Below, piece after piece: positions 43,345 to 51,739 of a stretch of 64,000 nt of DNA. The position numbers and the translations under genes are program-made. The notes under the pieces were generated by a model. The model was not told the origin of the DNA. It did no database searches and was given only the letters and a program-made list of their open reading frames with translations. The stretch comes from Chloroflexota bacterium (GTDB taxonomy: Bacteria > Chloroflexota > Dehalococcoidia > Bin125). The stretch lies in NCBI GenBank assembly GCA_028874365.1, contig JAPPJZ010000067.1:1-64000 (forward strand). Reading direction: 5' to 3'. Numbering within the stretch: position 1 is the stretch's first letter; every line of letters starts with the position of its first letter.

Positions 43345-44247
43345 TCAATGCAGATGCCGCAGTCGCGGATCCAGGCGATCCCGCAGCCAGTCACCCATCA
43401 GGTTTCCCGTCAGCGAGATGATCAACAGCGCCAGCCCCGGCAGCCAGATCGGCCACCAGGCCACGATCATTACCTCACGTCCCTCGGTAATCATCCGGCC
43501 CCACGAGGCCGTGCCCGCCGGCACGCCCACGCCGAGGAAGCTCAGCGCCGCCTCCACCTGGATCACGATCGCGACCTCCAGGGTCATGATGATGACCACC
43601 GTGTTCACGACGTTGGGAAACAGGTGCTTGCGCATGATCCACCAGCCGCCCGCACCCAGCGCCCGCGACGCCGTCGTGAAGTCGCGCTCGCGCAGCGACA
43701 GCACCTCCGCCCGAACCAATCGGGCATAGCCCGACCATGTCCAGACCAGCAGGATGATGATCACATTGCGCAGGCTCGGCCCGAAAATGCTGCCCAGCAG
43801 CAACGCGAACAGGATCCCCGGCAGCGCGAGCTGGATATCCACGATCCGCATCAGGATCTGGCCGGTGGCGCCCCCCTTCCAGCCCGAGGTCATCCCTACC
43901 AGGGTGCCGAACAGGGCCGAGCCCGGCACCACGATCCCCACCACGATCAGCGACAGCCGCGCTCCGTGCATCAGCCGGCTGAGGATGTCGCGGCCGACAT
44001 CGTCCGTCCCTAGCGGGTGCGCCCAGGTGCCGCCGTCAAAGACCGGCGGCTCGAGGCGCGCGCCGAGATTGACGAAATTCGGGTCGTGCGGAGCCAACAC
44101 ATCCGCCAACGCCCCGGCCAGGACGAAGACCAGCGCAATCGCCAACGGCACCGACAGGCCCAGCCAGCGCCGCCAGCGGATTGGGCCGCGCGGCCCGGCG
44201 AACTCGGCATCAAGAGGTGCGGCAACTACCTGACTGCGCTCGGTCAT
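43345..44247 (-). CDS. ABC transporter permease, DppC/OppC type
   Basis: 300-residue permease. A cytoplasmic N-terminus of about 30 residues precedes the first membrane segment (LGLSVPLAIALVFVLAGALA). HPLGTDDVGRDILSRLMHGA is the DppC hallmark. The EAA loop FTTASRALGAGGWWIMRKHL lies near residue 188. The start ATG shares one base with the stop of the upstream DppB gene (TGATG). Confidence 0.92.
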   Translation of the reverse strand: MTERSQVVAAPLDAEFAGPRGPIRWRRWLGLSVPLAIALVFVLAGALADVLAPHDPNFVNLGARLEPPVFDGGTWAHPLGTDDVGRDILSRLMHGARLSLIVVGIVVPGSALFGTLVGMTSGWKGGATGQILMRIVDIQLALPGILFALLLGSIFGPSLRNVIIILLVWTWSGYARLVRAEVLSLRERDFTTASRALGAGGWWIMRKHLFPNVVNTVVIIMTLEVAIVIQVEAALSFLGVGVPAGTASWGRMITEGREVMIVAWWPIWLPGLALLIISLTGNLMGDWLRDRLDPRLRHLH

Positions 44248-45179
44248 CAGATCGCTCCCGCGCGGATTCGCGGATCGATCAGGCGGTACGACACGTCGAC
44301 CAGCGCGTTGGCCAGCGCGATCGAGGCGGCCAGCACGATGATCGCCGTCTGCACCATCGGATAGTCGGACTGCACGATCGAGTCGATGATCAGCCGGCCG
44401 ATCCCCGGCCAGGCGAAGACGACCTCGATGATCACAGCTCCCGCAATCAGGCGTCCCAGCCCCAGCCCGAGAATCGTCACGACCGGCAGCAGCGCGTGAC
44501 GCAGCGCGTGCCGCATGATGACCGTCGACTCGCGCAGCCCTTTCGCCCGCGCGGTGGTGATGAAGTCAGAGCCCATCACGTCGATCATCCCCGAGCGGGT
44601 CAGCCGCATGATCGCCGCCATCTCCAGCAGCCCCAGCGACAGCGCGGGCAGGATCAGCGACCTGAACCCCTCAGCCCCGCCGGTCGGGAACCATCTCAGC
44701 TCCACGGCGAAGAAGAAGATCACCATCAACCCCAGCCAGAAGCTGGGCGTCGCCTGACCGAACACGGCGAGGAAGCGCGCTATCCAGTCGGTCACCTTGC
44801 CACGCCGCAACGCCGCCGCAATGCCCAGCGGGATCGATAGACCGACCGCGAACACCATCCCCGCCACCGTCAACTTCAGCGTGTTCACGGCGCGTTCGCC
44901 GATCGCGGCAATCGTCGACGTGCCTGCGCCGCGGTACGACGTGCCGAAGTCCAGGTTCACGAGGTCCCAGAGGAAGTCGCCGTACTGCACGATCAGCGTG
45001 TCGTTGAGGCCTAAACGATCGCGAATCGTCTCGATTTCCGCGTCCGTCGCCTCGTACGGCAGCAGGAACGCTTCCGGATTGCCCACCAGGCGTGCCACGA
45101 AAAAGACGATGCTCACGACGACAAACACGACCACCACGGCCTGCAGTAGCCGAACAATCAGATAATTCCAGAACTGCAC
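44247..45179 (-). CDS. ABC transporter permease, DppB/OppB type
   Basis: 310-residue permease from a GTG start. It has LLQAVVVVFVVVSIVFFVAR, LRDRLGLNDT-type and NLDFGTSYRGAG segments, and the EAA loop FITTARAKGLRESTVIMRHA near residue 205. It pairs with the DppC-type gene downstream. It is divergent from the Q-rich binding protein at 45441, and the 261-base gap between them should hold the promoters for both. No ATPase genes are adjacent. Confidence 0.92.
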   Translation of the reverse strand: MQFWNYLIVRLLQAVVVVFVVVSIVFFVARLVGNPEAFLLPYEATDAEIETIRDRLGLNDTLIVQYGDFLWDLVNLDFGTSYRGAGTSTIAAIGERAVNTLKLTVAGMVFAVGLSIPLGIAAALRRGKVTDWIARFLAVFGQATPSFWLGLMVIFFFAVELRWFPTGGAEGFRSLILPALSLGLLEMAAIMRLTRSGMIDVMGSDFITTARAKGLRESTVIMRHALRHALLPVVTILGLGLGRLIAGAVIIEVVFAWPGIGRLIIDSIVQSDYPMVQTAIIVLAASIALANALVDVSYRLIDPRIRAGAI

Positions 45180-45282
45180 GCTGAACTCCGCCTCGACCCC
45201 GGGCCAAACAGAGCCGAGGCCACACGCCGCATGCTAGTCAAACCACGCCTGCCCGGTTCTTCGCCCTGGCTCCGTTCCCCGT

Positions 45283-45325
45283 TGTTCCCCAGCGTCAGCG
45301 GGGAGAGATGCTGAAGGCAGGAGGG
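45283..45325. repeat. second dispersed intergenic repeat family, copy 2
   Basis: Imperfect palindrome TTCCCCAGCGTCAGCGGGGA followed by GAGATGCTGAAGGCAGGAGG. Matches the layout of the copy at 23728-23768. It lies in the divergent region between the ABC permease and binding-protein genes. Confidence 0.6.
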
Positions 45326-45440
45326 CGCCGGAATGCCTTACGCATTGCAACCCGATCGCGCACCAGCGATACTTTGCGGCAATCGAACTGTTTCAACGGA
45401 GCGAAACATCCTGCTCGTGAAACACAGGTTGGAGATTGAC

Positions 45441-47408
45441 ATGAGCGAGAGAAACTACTGGACCAGATTGTCGCGCAGGCATCTGACGCGGCGGACCCTG
45501 CTGCGCACCAGCGCTCGCGCCGGGGTCGGCGCCGCCGGACTCGCCCTGGTCGGCTGCGGCGACGATGATGACGACGCCCAGCCGGCCGCAGCGCAGGCCC
45601 AGCAACAACAGCAGGACCAGCCCCAACCCGCCGCTCAGCAGCAGCAACAGGACCAGCCCCAGCAGCAGGCCGCTCAGCAGCAGGCCATGCAGGAGCAACA
45701 GCAACAGCAGGCCGAGCAGCAAGCCCAGCAGGCCGAGGCCCAGCAACAGACCGTTCAGGAACAGGAGCAAGAGCAGGCCGAACAGCAGGCCGTCGCTCCG
45801 GCGCCCTTTGCCGATGTCGACCTGGACGCCACGGTCACGACCGCGGTCGCCCGCGACGGTGGCGGGCTCGACCCGATCCGCTCCGGCAGCCACGTCAACT
45901 ACATCTCCCACGGCAACGTCTACGACGCCGGGATCGTCTTCGACCCGGACGACAACTCCATTCGCCCGCACATGATCGCGCCCGAGTTCGTCGACGACGT
46001 GACGATGGTCGCGCAGGTCATGCCCGCGATGTTCCACGACGGCTCGATCCTCACGGCGGAAGACCTGGTCTTCACATACGAGCGGATGGGCAACATCGCC
46101 GAATACCACCAGGGCGGCGAGACGACCGATCACCCGGCCGGTTGGACCAGCGCGCGCGTCTCCTTCGGCTCGCAAAACTGGGTCAGCAGCCAAGCGGTCG
46201 ATGAACGCACCTGGAAGGTCGAGTTGAACGCGCCCGATGCCGCCTGGGTCTCCAACCAGATGCCCAACGCCTCAACGGTCGGGGCGATCTTCTCCAAGGC
46301 CTATGTGGAAAGCGTGGGCGACGCGGCGATGGACCGCGAGCCGATGGGCACCGGCCCCTACCGCTTCGTCAGCCACACCGACGACACCGACTTCGTCATG
46401 ACCCGCTTCGACGACCACCTCAAGCCGCTCGACCACCCGGTCAACGTCAAGCACGTGCCCTTCCACAAGGACCTCAAGGTCCTGATTCGGCCCGAGGTGC
46501 TGACGCAAATCGCGGGACTTGAGGCCGGAGAGCTGGACGTGGTTTACGGCCTGGCGACCAAGGACGTAGAGGGGTTCATTGACGACCCCGCGTTTACCAT
46601 CCACTACCAGGCAGCCACCACGATGCTGCCCAGGTTTAACCTGAACAACCCCCTGTTCGAGGACGGCTCGCCCAATCCGTTCTTGGACATTCGCGTCCGC
46701 GAGGCGGCCAACATTGCGGTCAACCGCCAGGCGATCATTGACGGCCTGCTGACCGGCACTGAGAGGCAGCCGTTGTTCACCGGCCGCAGCGCCTTCGGCT
46801 ATCCCACCGAGGAGGAGATCGAGGCAGCGGGCCTGATGCACGACTACAATCCCGACCGGGCCAGGGAGTTGATGGCCGAGGCGGGCTACGCCGATGGCTT
46901 CGACACCACGTTCCACATCGTCGTCGGGTTCTCCCCGGGCATCCCCGATATGGCGCTCGCGGTCAAGCAGGACCTCGAGGCGATTGGCATCCGGCTGACG
47001 ATCAAGGAGTATCCCGCCTCGGAGTACTTCACCGACGCCGGCATTCGACAGGCTGGAAGCGGCAGGACCGACGGGGCGCCCGGAATCTGGTGGTTCATCG
47101 ACGGCCAGCGAACGGACATCCAGACAACCGTCAACATCTCCGTCTTGCCGGAGGGCGTCTACACCCTCGGGAGCAGCGAAGAGGTCGCCGAGCTCGCGCG
47201 GGCCCAGAGGCTGGAACTCGACCCGGACAAGCGGAGCGAGCTGATCAGCCAGCTGTTCATCGAACATACCCTCGGCTACTACATGCTCCCCTTGGTCGAA
47301 ATCCAGACTGCGGGCGTCGTGCGCTCAGGAGTGCGCTGGCCCGCCGGCAAGGTGCAGCCCAGAGGCAACGAGCAGCTCTTCGCGGTCCAAAAGCTCAAGG
47401 ACGCCTAG
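45441..47408 (+). CDS. ABC transporter substrate-binding lipoprotein (SBP_bac_5) with polyglutamine linker
   Basis: 655 residues. The N-terminus mirrors the protein at 27985: Tat motif LTRRTLLRTSARAG, lipobox LVGC with Cys39 and then GDDDDD. Residues about 47-150 are a linker of Gln, Ala, Pro and Glu. The folded part starts near ATVTTAVARDGGGLDPIRSG and has DIRVREAANIAVNRQAIIDG and NPDRARELMAEAGYADGFD, typical of family-5 binding proteins. It serves the divergent permeases at 43345-45179. GGAG six bases before ATG 45441 selects this start over 45333. Confidence 0.9.
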   Translation: MSERNYWTRLSRRHLTRRTLLRTSARAGVGAAGLALVGCGDDDDDAQPAAAQAQQQQQDQPQPAAQQQQQDQPQQQAAQQQAMQEQQQQQAEQQAQQAEAQQQTVQEQEQEQAEQQAVAPAPFADVDLDATVTTAVARDGGGLDPIRSGSHVNYISHGNVYDAGIVFDPDDNSIRPHMIAPEFVDDVTMVAQVMPAMFHDGSILTAEDLVFTYERMGNIAEYHQGGETTDHPAGWTSARVSFGSQNWVSSQAVDERTWKVELNAPDAAWVSNQMPNASTVGAIFSKAYVESVGDAAMDREPMGTGPYRFVSHTDDTDFVMTRFDDHLKPLDHPVNVKHVPFHKDLKVLIRPEVLTQIAGLEAGELDVVYGLATKDVEGFIDDPAFTIHYQAATTMLPRFNLNNPLFEDGSPNPFLDIRVREAANIAVNRQAIIDGLLTGTERQPLFTGRSAFGYPTEEEIEAAGLMHDYNPDRARELMAEAGYADGFDTTFHIVVGFSPGIPDMALAVKQDLEAIGIRLTIKEYPASEYFTDAGIRQAGSGRTDGAPGIWWFIDGQRTDIQTTVNISVLPEGVYTLGSSEEVAELARAQRLELDPDKRSELISQLFIEHTLGYYMLPLVEIQTAGVVRSGVRWPAGKVQPRGNEQLFAVQKLKDA

Positions 47409-47457
47409 CGAGCCGGCCAAATCAGCCCAACTCGGCGCTGCTCTTGCTGTTTCTGGC

Positions 47458-47490
47458 CCCTCTCCCCGAGGGAGAGGGTTAGCGTGAGGG
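47458..47490. repeat. REP-like palindrome, copy 6
   Basis: Arms CCCTCTCCC and GGGAGAGGG around CGA, then TTAGCGTGAGGGC, between the binding-protein gene and the beta-lactamase-like gene. It may help end or stabilise the upstream transcript. Confidence 0.8.
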
Positions 47491-47518
47491 CGCTGTCAGC
47501 GTTGACTAGGAGTCCACA

Positions 47519-48808
47519 GTGAGTTCAATCGACACGCTGCCCACCGCCGATCCAGCCGCACTGGGCTTTGACCCCGACCGTCTCTCGTTGATCGAAGGCA
47601 TGGTCGATGACGCAGTCGCCGCGCGCGACCTCCCCGGCGCGGTGACCATCGTCCTGCGTCACGGCCAGGTCGTCCACGCCCATGCGGCCGGCCGGCTCGA
47701 CGTCGAGCGCGACACACCGCTCGGCATGGACAGCCTCTTCCGCATGTACTCGCAGACCAAGCCAGTGGCGGCCGTCGTGCTGATGAGCCTCTTCGAGGAA
47801 AACGCCTTCGAACTCAACGACCCGGTCTCCCGATGGATTCCCGAGTTCGCCAACCGCCTGGTGGCGATCGAGACGCCGCCCCACGATCGACTGCGCGGCG
47901 CCTTCCCGCCGATGAACGTCGAACCCGCCCGGCGCGACATCATGATCATGGACCTGATGACGATGACTTCGGGTCTCCCCGCCATCGGCAAACTTTCGGC
48001 CGCCTACTATCCGCTGCTCGTGCGTTCCTCCCAGGGCACCGGCTTTATGCCCGGCGACACCTTAATCAACGATCCCCCGCGCAGCTATGAGGAGATGGTC
48101 CTCGCCATCGCCGACATGCCGCTCTACGCCCATCCCGGCGACCGCTGGAACTACGGCTCCGACTTCGACGTGCTCTCGCTCTTCCTCACCCGGCTGACCG
48201 GCCAGAACCTCGATGAGCTCTTCCGCGAGCGCGTCTTCGATCCGCTCGGCATGGACGACTCGGGCTTCTACTGCGACGACGCTGACGAAGGACGCCTCGT
48301 TACCGATCACACCTGGGATGCCGAAGGCAACCTCATCACGCGCGACCGACCCGAGACCGCCGAGAAGGTCCGTTCACGTTCGCGGGATCTGCGCTCAGGC
48401 AATGGCCTCTTCGGCGGCATGCTCTGCAGCCCGCCCGACTACGCCCGTTTCGCCCAGATGCTGCTCAACGGCGGCGAACTGGACGGCGTCCGCATCCTGG
48501 GCCGCAAGACGGTCGAGCTGATGACCTCCGACCACCTCGGCGATCGTGAGATCGATCTGTTGCCGATCCCCAACTACGGCTTCGGCCTTGGCTACTCGGT
48601 TCGCAAGTCGATCGAGCGATCGTTCTATCAGGGCTCGGCCGGCACCTTCGGCTGGGGCGGCGCAGCCGGAACCTGGTTCTTTGTCGACCCGCGCGAAGAC
48701 CTGGTCGGTTGCTTCTTCAACCACGTCTTCCTCTACGGCAACCGACCCGGGGGCATGGCCGACCTCACCCGCCGCTTCATGAAGATGACCTACCAGGCGC
48801 TCGTCTAG
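47519..48808 (+). CDS. beta-lactamase/penicillin-binding-like serine hydrolase
   Basis: 429 residues, GTG start, no signal peptide. It has the SxxK motif Ser78-Gln-Thr-Lys81 in FRMYSQTKPVAAVV and the YxS-type motif in DRWNYGSDFD near residue 200. The third motif region reads GWGGAAGTWFFVDP (HTG-like in esterases of family VIII). This is the class C beta-lactamase fold commonly used by esterases, transesterases and D-aminopeptidases; antibiotic resistance is not implied. Convergent with the LLM gene, whose stop overlaps. Confidence 0.88.
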   Translation: MSSIDTLPTADPAALGFDPDRLSLIEGMVDDAVAARDLPGAVTIVLRHGQVVHAHAAGRLDVERDTPLGMDSLFRMYSQTKPVAAVVLMSLFEENAFELNDPVSRWIPEFANRLVAIETPPHDRLRGAFPPMNVEPARRDIMIMDLMTMTSGLPAIGKLSAAYYPLLVRSSQGTGFMPGDTLINDPPRSYEEMVLAIADMPLYAHPGDRWNYGSDFDVLSLFLTRLTGQNLDELFRERVFDPLGMDDSGFYCDDADEGRLVTDHTWDAEGNLITRDRPETAEKVRSRSRDLRSGNGLFGGMLCSPPDYARFAQMLLNGGELDGVRILGRKTVELMTSDHLGDREIDLLPIPNYGFGLGYSVRKSIERSFYQGSAGTFGWGGAAGTWFFVDPREDLVGCFFNHVFLYGNRPGGMADLTRRFMKMTYQALV

Positions 48809-49893
48809 CTGGGCGACCTCCTGGCGATCACCTCGCGGCCGAAGTCGGCGATCAGATCACGAGCCCCCGCAGCATCCACGCAGGCGATCGCGACGTTGTC
48901 GATCCCCGCCGCCTCCATCTCCTCCAGCCGCTCGATGATCTGCGCCGGCGTTCCGGTCAGCGTCGCCCCGATCGAGTCTTCGTTGATGAACTGCTCCTCG
49001 CCGGGCTTGAGATAGACCATGTGACCCGTGTGCACGTCCAGGTAACGCCGGTCCGGTTTGCTCCCGCGAGCGTCGCCGTATTCCACGATGTAGCGATGGA
49101 ACGCAGCCGCAGCATCAGGGTCCTGAACCCCCAGGTTGGCCCCCGGCCCATAGTGCGACTCCCACATCGCATGCAGACCCGGCAGCGCGTTCGGTCCGAC
49201 CCGCTCGATCACGCGCGGCGATGTCAGCGATTCGCCCTCACGCAAGACGCATCCGCCAGTCAGCCCGACCGTGTACGGCTTCTCGGTTGACCGACCCGCA
49301 GCGGCAGCAGCAGTGCGAATCGCGTCGAACCCTTCGGCGAGGTTGGGCGTCAGCGCACCGGTGACCCAGCCGTCCGCCAGTTCGCCGGTGGCAGCAAGCG
49401 CTCTCGGACCGTTCGCGGCCAGGTAGATTGGGATCTCGTCCTCGATGTTGATGAAGCCGCCGCGATCCGGATGCAGCAGCCGAATCCAGCGCTCACGCTC
49501 GCCCTCGCGAATCAGAACCTCTTCGCCCTGGAGCAACCCGCGCACCTGTTGCGTGTGCTCACGGAACTCCTTCACCGTCACGGCGGGAAGGCCCATCGTG
49601 TTGCGACCCGTGTAGCCCGTGCCCAGACCCAGGACGACCCGCCCAGGGGCCAGGTAGTTGATTGTGCCAATCGCGGAAGCGGTCACCGCCGAGAGCCGGT
49701 TGCTCGGAATCGAGACCAGCGTGCCCAGCGTGATGTGGCTCGTGTGCTCCGCCGCCAACGCCATGGTGGCGTAGACGTCGCTGTAGATCAGTTGCGAGTC
49801 AAAGAACCAGGCGTGGGTAAAGCCCGCCGCCTCGGCAGCGGCCGCCTCACGCCACGCATCGATGTACGACGGAAAAGCGATGCCGTAGTCCAT
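48805..49893 (-). CDS. LLM class flavin/F420-dependent oxidoreductase
   Basis: 362-residue luciferase-like TIM-barrel protein. It has MDYGIAFPSYIDAWREAAAA, a FDSQLIYSDVYATMALAAEH strand-helix, TLGTLVSIPSNRLSAVTAS and APGRVVLGLGTGYTGRNTMG, which match the F420-dependent methylene-H4MPT reductase-like branch rather than the alkanal-monooxygenase branch of the protein at 3250. It is therefore likely F420-linked. The substrate is unknown. Confidence 0.88.
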   Translation of the reverse strand: MDYGIAFPSYIDAWREAAAAEAAGFTHAWFFDSQLIYSDVYATMALAAEHTSHITLGTLVSIPSNRLSAVTASAIGTINYLAPGRVVLGLGTGYTGRNTMGLPAVTVKEFREHTQQVRGLLQGEEVLIREGERERWIRLLHPDRGGFINIEDEIPIYLAANGPRALAATGELADGWVTGALTPNLAEGFDAIRTAAAAAGRSTEKPYTVGLTGGCVLREGESLTSPRVIERVGPNALPGLHAMWESHYGPGANLGVQDPDAAAAFHRYIVEYGDARGSKPDRRYLDVHTGHMVYLKPGEEQFINEDSIGATLTGTPAQIIERLEEMEAAGIDNVAIACVDAAGARDLIADFGREVIARRSPS

Positions 49894-50014
49894 GAATCCT
49901 CCGGCCTGCGATCATGTTCGCAGCGAAGATAGAACACCCCAGCCACCACCGACCACACGCGATGGAACGGCCCACCCGCAGACAGTCAGGAGCAGTATCC
50001 CGCCAGGTCACCCT

Positions 50015-50044
50015 TTGACATGCAACCCTACGGTTGCGTATGGT
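50015..50044 (+). promoter_or_regulatory. sigma70-type promoter with inverted-repeat operator for the ArsR-type regulator
   Basis: TTGACA (50015-50020), an 18-base spacer and TATGGT (50039-50044) form a good housekeeping promoter. The spacer holds a perfect inverted repeat, GCAACC (50022-50027), CTAC, GGTTGC (50032-50037). Such repeats between -35 and -10 are typical operators of autoregulated ArsR repressors. Transcription would start near 50051, almost at the ATG at 50053, so the mRNA may be leaderless. Confidence 0.65.
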
Positions 50045-50052
50045 ATGCGGAC

Positions 50053-50325
50053 ATGCACAACGAACTCGTCTTCAAGGCACTCGCTGACCCAACACGAAGG
50101 TTGATGCTGGACGAGCTCTCTGAGCGCAAGGAGCAGACGCTTTACGAACTCACGGCGCGCTTGATCATGCGGCATGAAGTCGGCATCTCTCGACAGGCCC
50201 TGGCCAAGCACATTGATCTCCTGCAACAGGCAGGGCTCGTACGCTCAGAGAAGCGTGGCAAGTATCGGATGCTCGTCTTCACCGACGAACCCCTTAGAGT
50301 CGTCATGGATCGATGGCTCAAGTGA
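50053..50325 (+). CDS. ArsR family HTH transcriptional regulator
   Basis: 90 residues: MHNELVFKALADPTRRLMLD starts the winged helix; GISRQALAKHIDLLQQAGLV is the recognition helix region; the wing is SEKRGKYRMLVFTDE. There are no Cys pairs of metal sensors, so it belongs to the non-metal (SdpR/Rv2034-like) branch that often sits next to VOC or SRPBCC genes. I choose ATG 50053 over 50020 because the longer start lies inside the promoter/operator. It probably represses its own operon with the VOC gene. Confidence 0.85.
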   Translation: MHNELVFKALADPTRRLMLDELSERKEQTLYELTARLIMRHEVGISRQALAKHIDLLQQAGLVRSEKRGKYRMLVFTDEPLRVVMDRWLK

Positions 50326-50352
50326 CTCTGCGAAAAGAAATGGAGGCCAGAG

Positions 50353-50736
50353 ATGCGCATTACGCTTACCGGCGTCTTCGTCAGTGACCAGGACCAAGCT
50401 CTGAGGTTCTACACGGAGACCCTCGGCTTCGTGAAGAAGAATGACGTTCCTGTGGGCGAATTCAAGTGGCTCACCGTCGTCTCTCCTGATGAGCCAGATG
50501 GGACCGAACTTCTGCTTGAACCAGATGAAAATCCTGTCGCACAGGCATATCAGCAAGGGCTGTTTGAACAGGGCATTCCAGCGGCGTCCTTTGGGGTTAC
50601 CGACATCTATGCCGAGTATGAAAAACTGAAGTCACTGGGTGTAGCGTTCTCGGTGGAACCAACCGAAATGGGCGATGTCACTATTGCGGTCTTCGATGAC
50701 ACCTGCGGCAACCTGATCCAGATCATGCAAACGTAA
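50353..50736 (+). CDS. VOC family (glyoxalase/bleomycin-resistance-fold) protein
   Basis: 127 residues with paired beta-alpha-beta-beta-beta modules: VFVSDQDQALRFYTETLGFV, then GTELLLEPD, then ASFGVTDIYAEYEKLKSLGV and AVFDDTCGNLIQIMQ. The metal ligands Glu (LLLEP) and a late residue are partly recognisable. AT-richer codon use than the neighbours suggests acquisition together with the ArsR gene 27 bases upstream. Role unknown; detoxification is typical of the context. Confidence 0.88.
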   Translation: MRITLTGVFVSDQDQALRFYTETLGFVKKNDVPVGEFKWLTVVSPDEPDGTELLLEPDENPVAQAYQQGLFEQGIPAASFGVTDIYAEYEKLKSLGVAFSVEPTEMGDVTIAVFDDTCGNLIQIMQT

Positions 50737-50890
50737 CGACCGCCGGCCGCACTACCCCACTTGGGATCGGGATGCAGTCTGATCCATGTTGGCATCTGGT
50801 GGGCGTAACGTTACCGAACTGCGAACTTTCGTTTGGTCGGTCAATCTGTAGGTCGCCTAACGGCGACCGAGGCGAACAAGCCTTGGGCCC

Positions 50891-51739
50891 TCAGGGCTCA
50901 ATCTGAGGCGGCGGGGGCGGTTGTCCCGGAGCCGCCTGCTGATTGATGCGGGTTTTGATCTCTCGCAACGCCTCGTCGAGTGACAGCGACTGAGCGTCCG
51001 GCGGCAGCGGCACAGCTTCGTAGCCCGATCCATCACTCGATGTCCGCCACGCAACAATCCCCCCGCCATCCAGGTAGGTACCGACTACGCGCTCCACCTG
51101 TCGAGTCACCCGTTCGATTCGATCATCAGGACGTAGACGGGCGCCCCAGAGGATGTAGGTTGCCGGCGGAGCATCGCGTCGCCAGACTCCCCAAGAATCG
51201 ATCTGGGTGTCGTGCTTCCGCCGACCCAGCTTGAGGTCGGTAGCCGCAAACTTGAGCTCCTTCCGCCTGTTCGACCAATCGCTCATCGCGCCCCGCGCCC
51301 TTGTCGAGCCATAGGCAGGTCCGCCTGTCACCTTGGACTCGGCGCACACCAATGGGTCATCTTCTCGGGCCGGCCATGCGATATCGATCTGGTGCGTTTG
51401 CGAGAAGCCCTGCACCTCTTGCCGCGGTCTGATCTCTTGGCCTGTGGCGTTGGTCAGTAGCTGCGCAAGTATCGCCGCGAACCAGTTGCCCTTCGCGCGG
51501 TAGATGCCGCTGAGCCTGTTCTCGATCGACGCCTCTTGGTTGCCCATGCCGATCGGGGCCGCCCCAACGGATCGATAGCGATCCAGACACCACATTAGGT
51601 TGAACCACTCAGCGGAGATCGAGCTAAAGGTCTGGACGTTTGAGTCCGCTGCGACCCGAGCCGCCAGTGCCTCCCACAGACGCCCTGGATGCCCCACATC
51701 GGCCTCGAGTTCAAGGGCAATGTCATCGTTCTCGGTCAC
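50891..51739 (-). CDS. candidate type II restriction endonuclease
   Basis: 282 residues from a GTG that overlaps the stop of the methyltransferase gene (GTGA). A PD-(D/E)xK-like core can be seen: Asp119 in THQIDIAWP, then Glu134-Ser-Lys136 in VCAESKVTGG. A helical N half (WFNLMWCLDRYRSVGAAPIG, GNWFAAILAQLLTNATGQEI) and a Pro-rich C-terminus flank it. Position behind an N6-adenine methyltransferase makes it the probable cognate nuclease. Its site and class cannot be read from sequence. Confidence 0.7.
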   Translation of the reverse strand: MTENDDIALELEADVGHPGRLWEALAARVAADSNVQTFSSISAEWFNLMWCLDRYRSVGAAPIGMGNQEASIENRLSGIYRAKGNWFAAILAQLLTNATGQEIRPRQEVQGFSQTHQIDIAWPAREDDPLVCAESKVTGGPAYGSTRARGAMSDWSNRRKELKFAATDLKLGRRKHDTQIDSWGVWRRDAPPATYILWGARLRPDDRIERVTRQVERVVGTYLDGGGIVAWRTSSDGSGYEAVPLPPDAQSLSLDEALREIKTRINQQAAPGQPPPPPQIEP

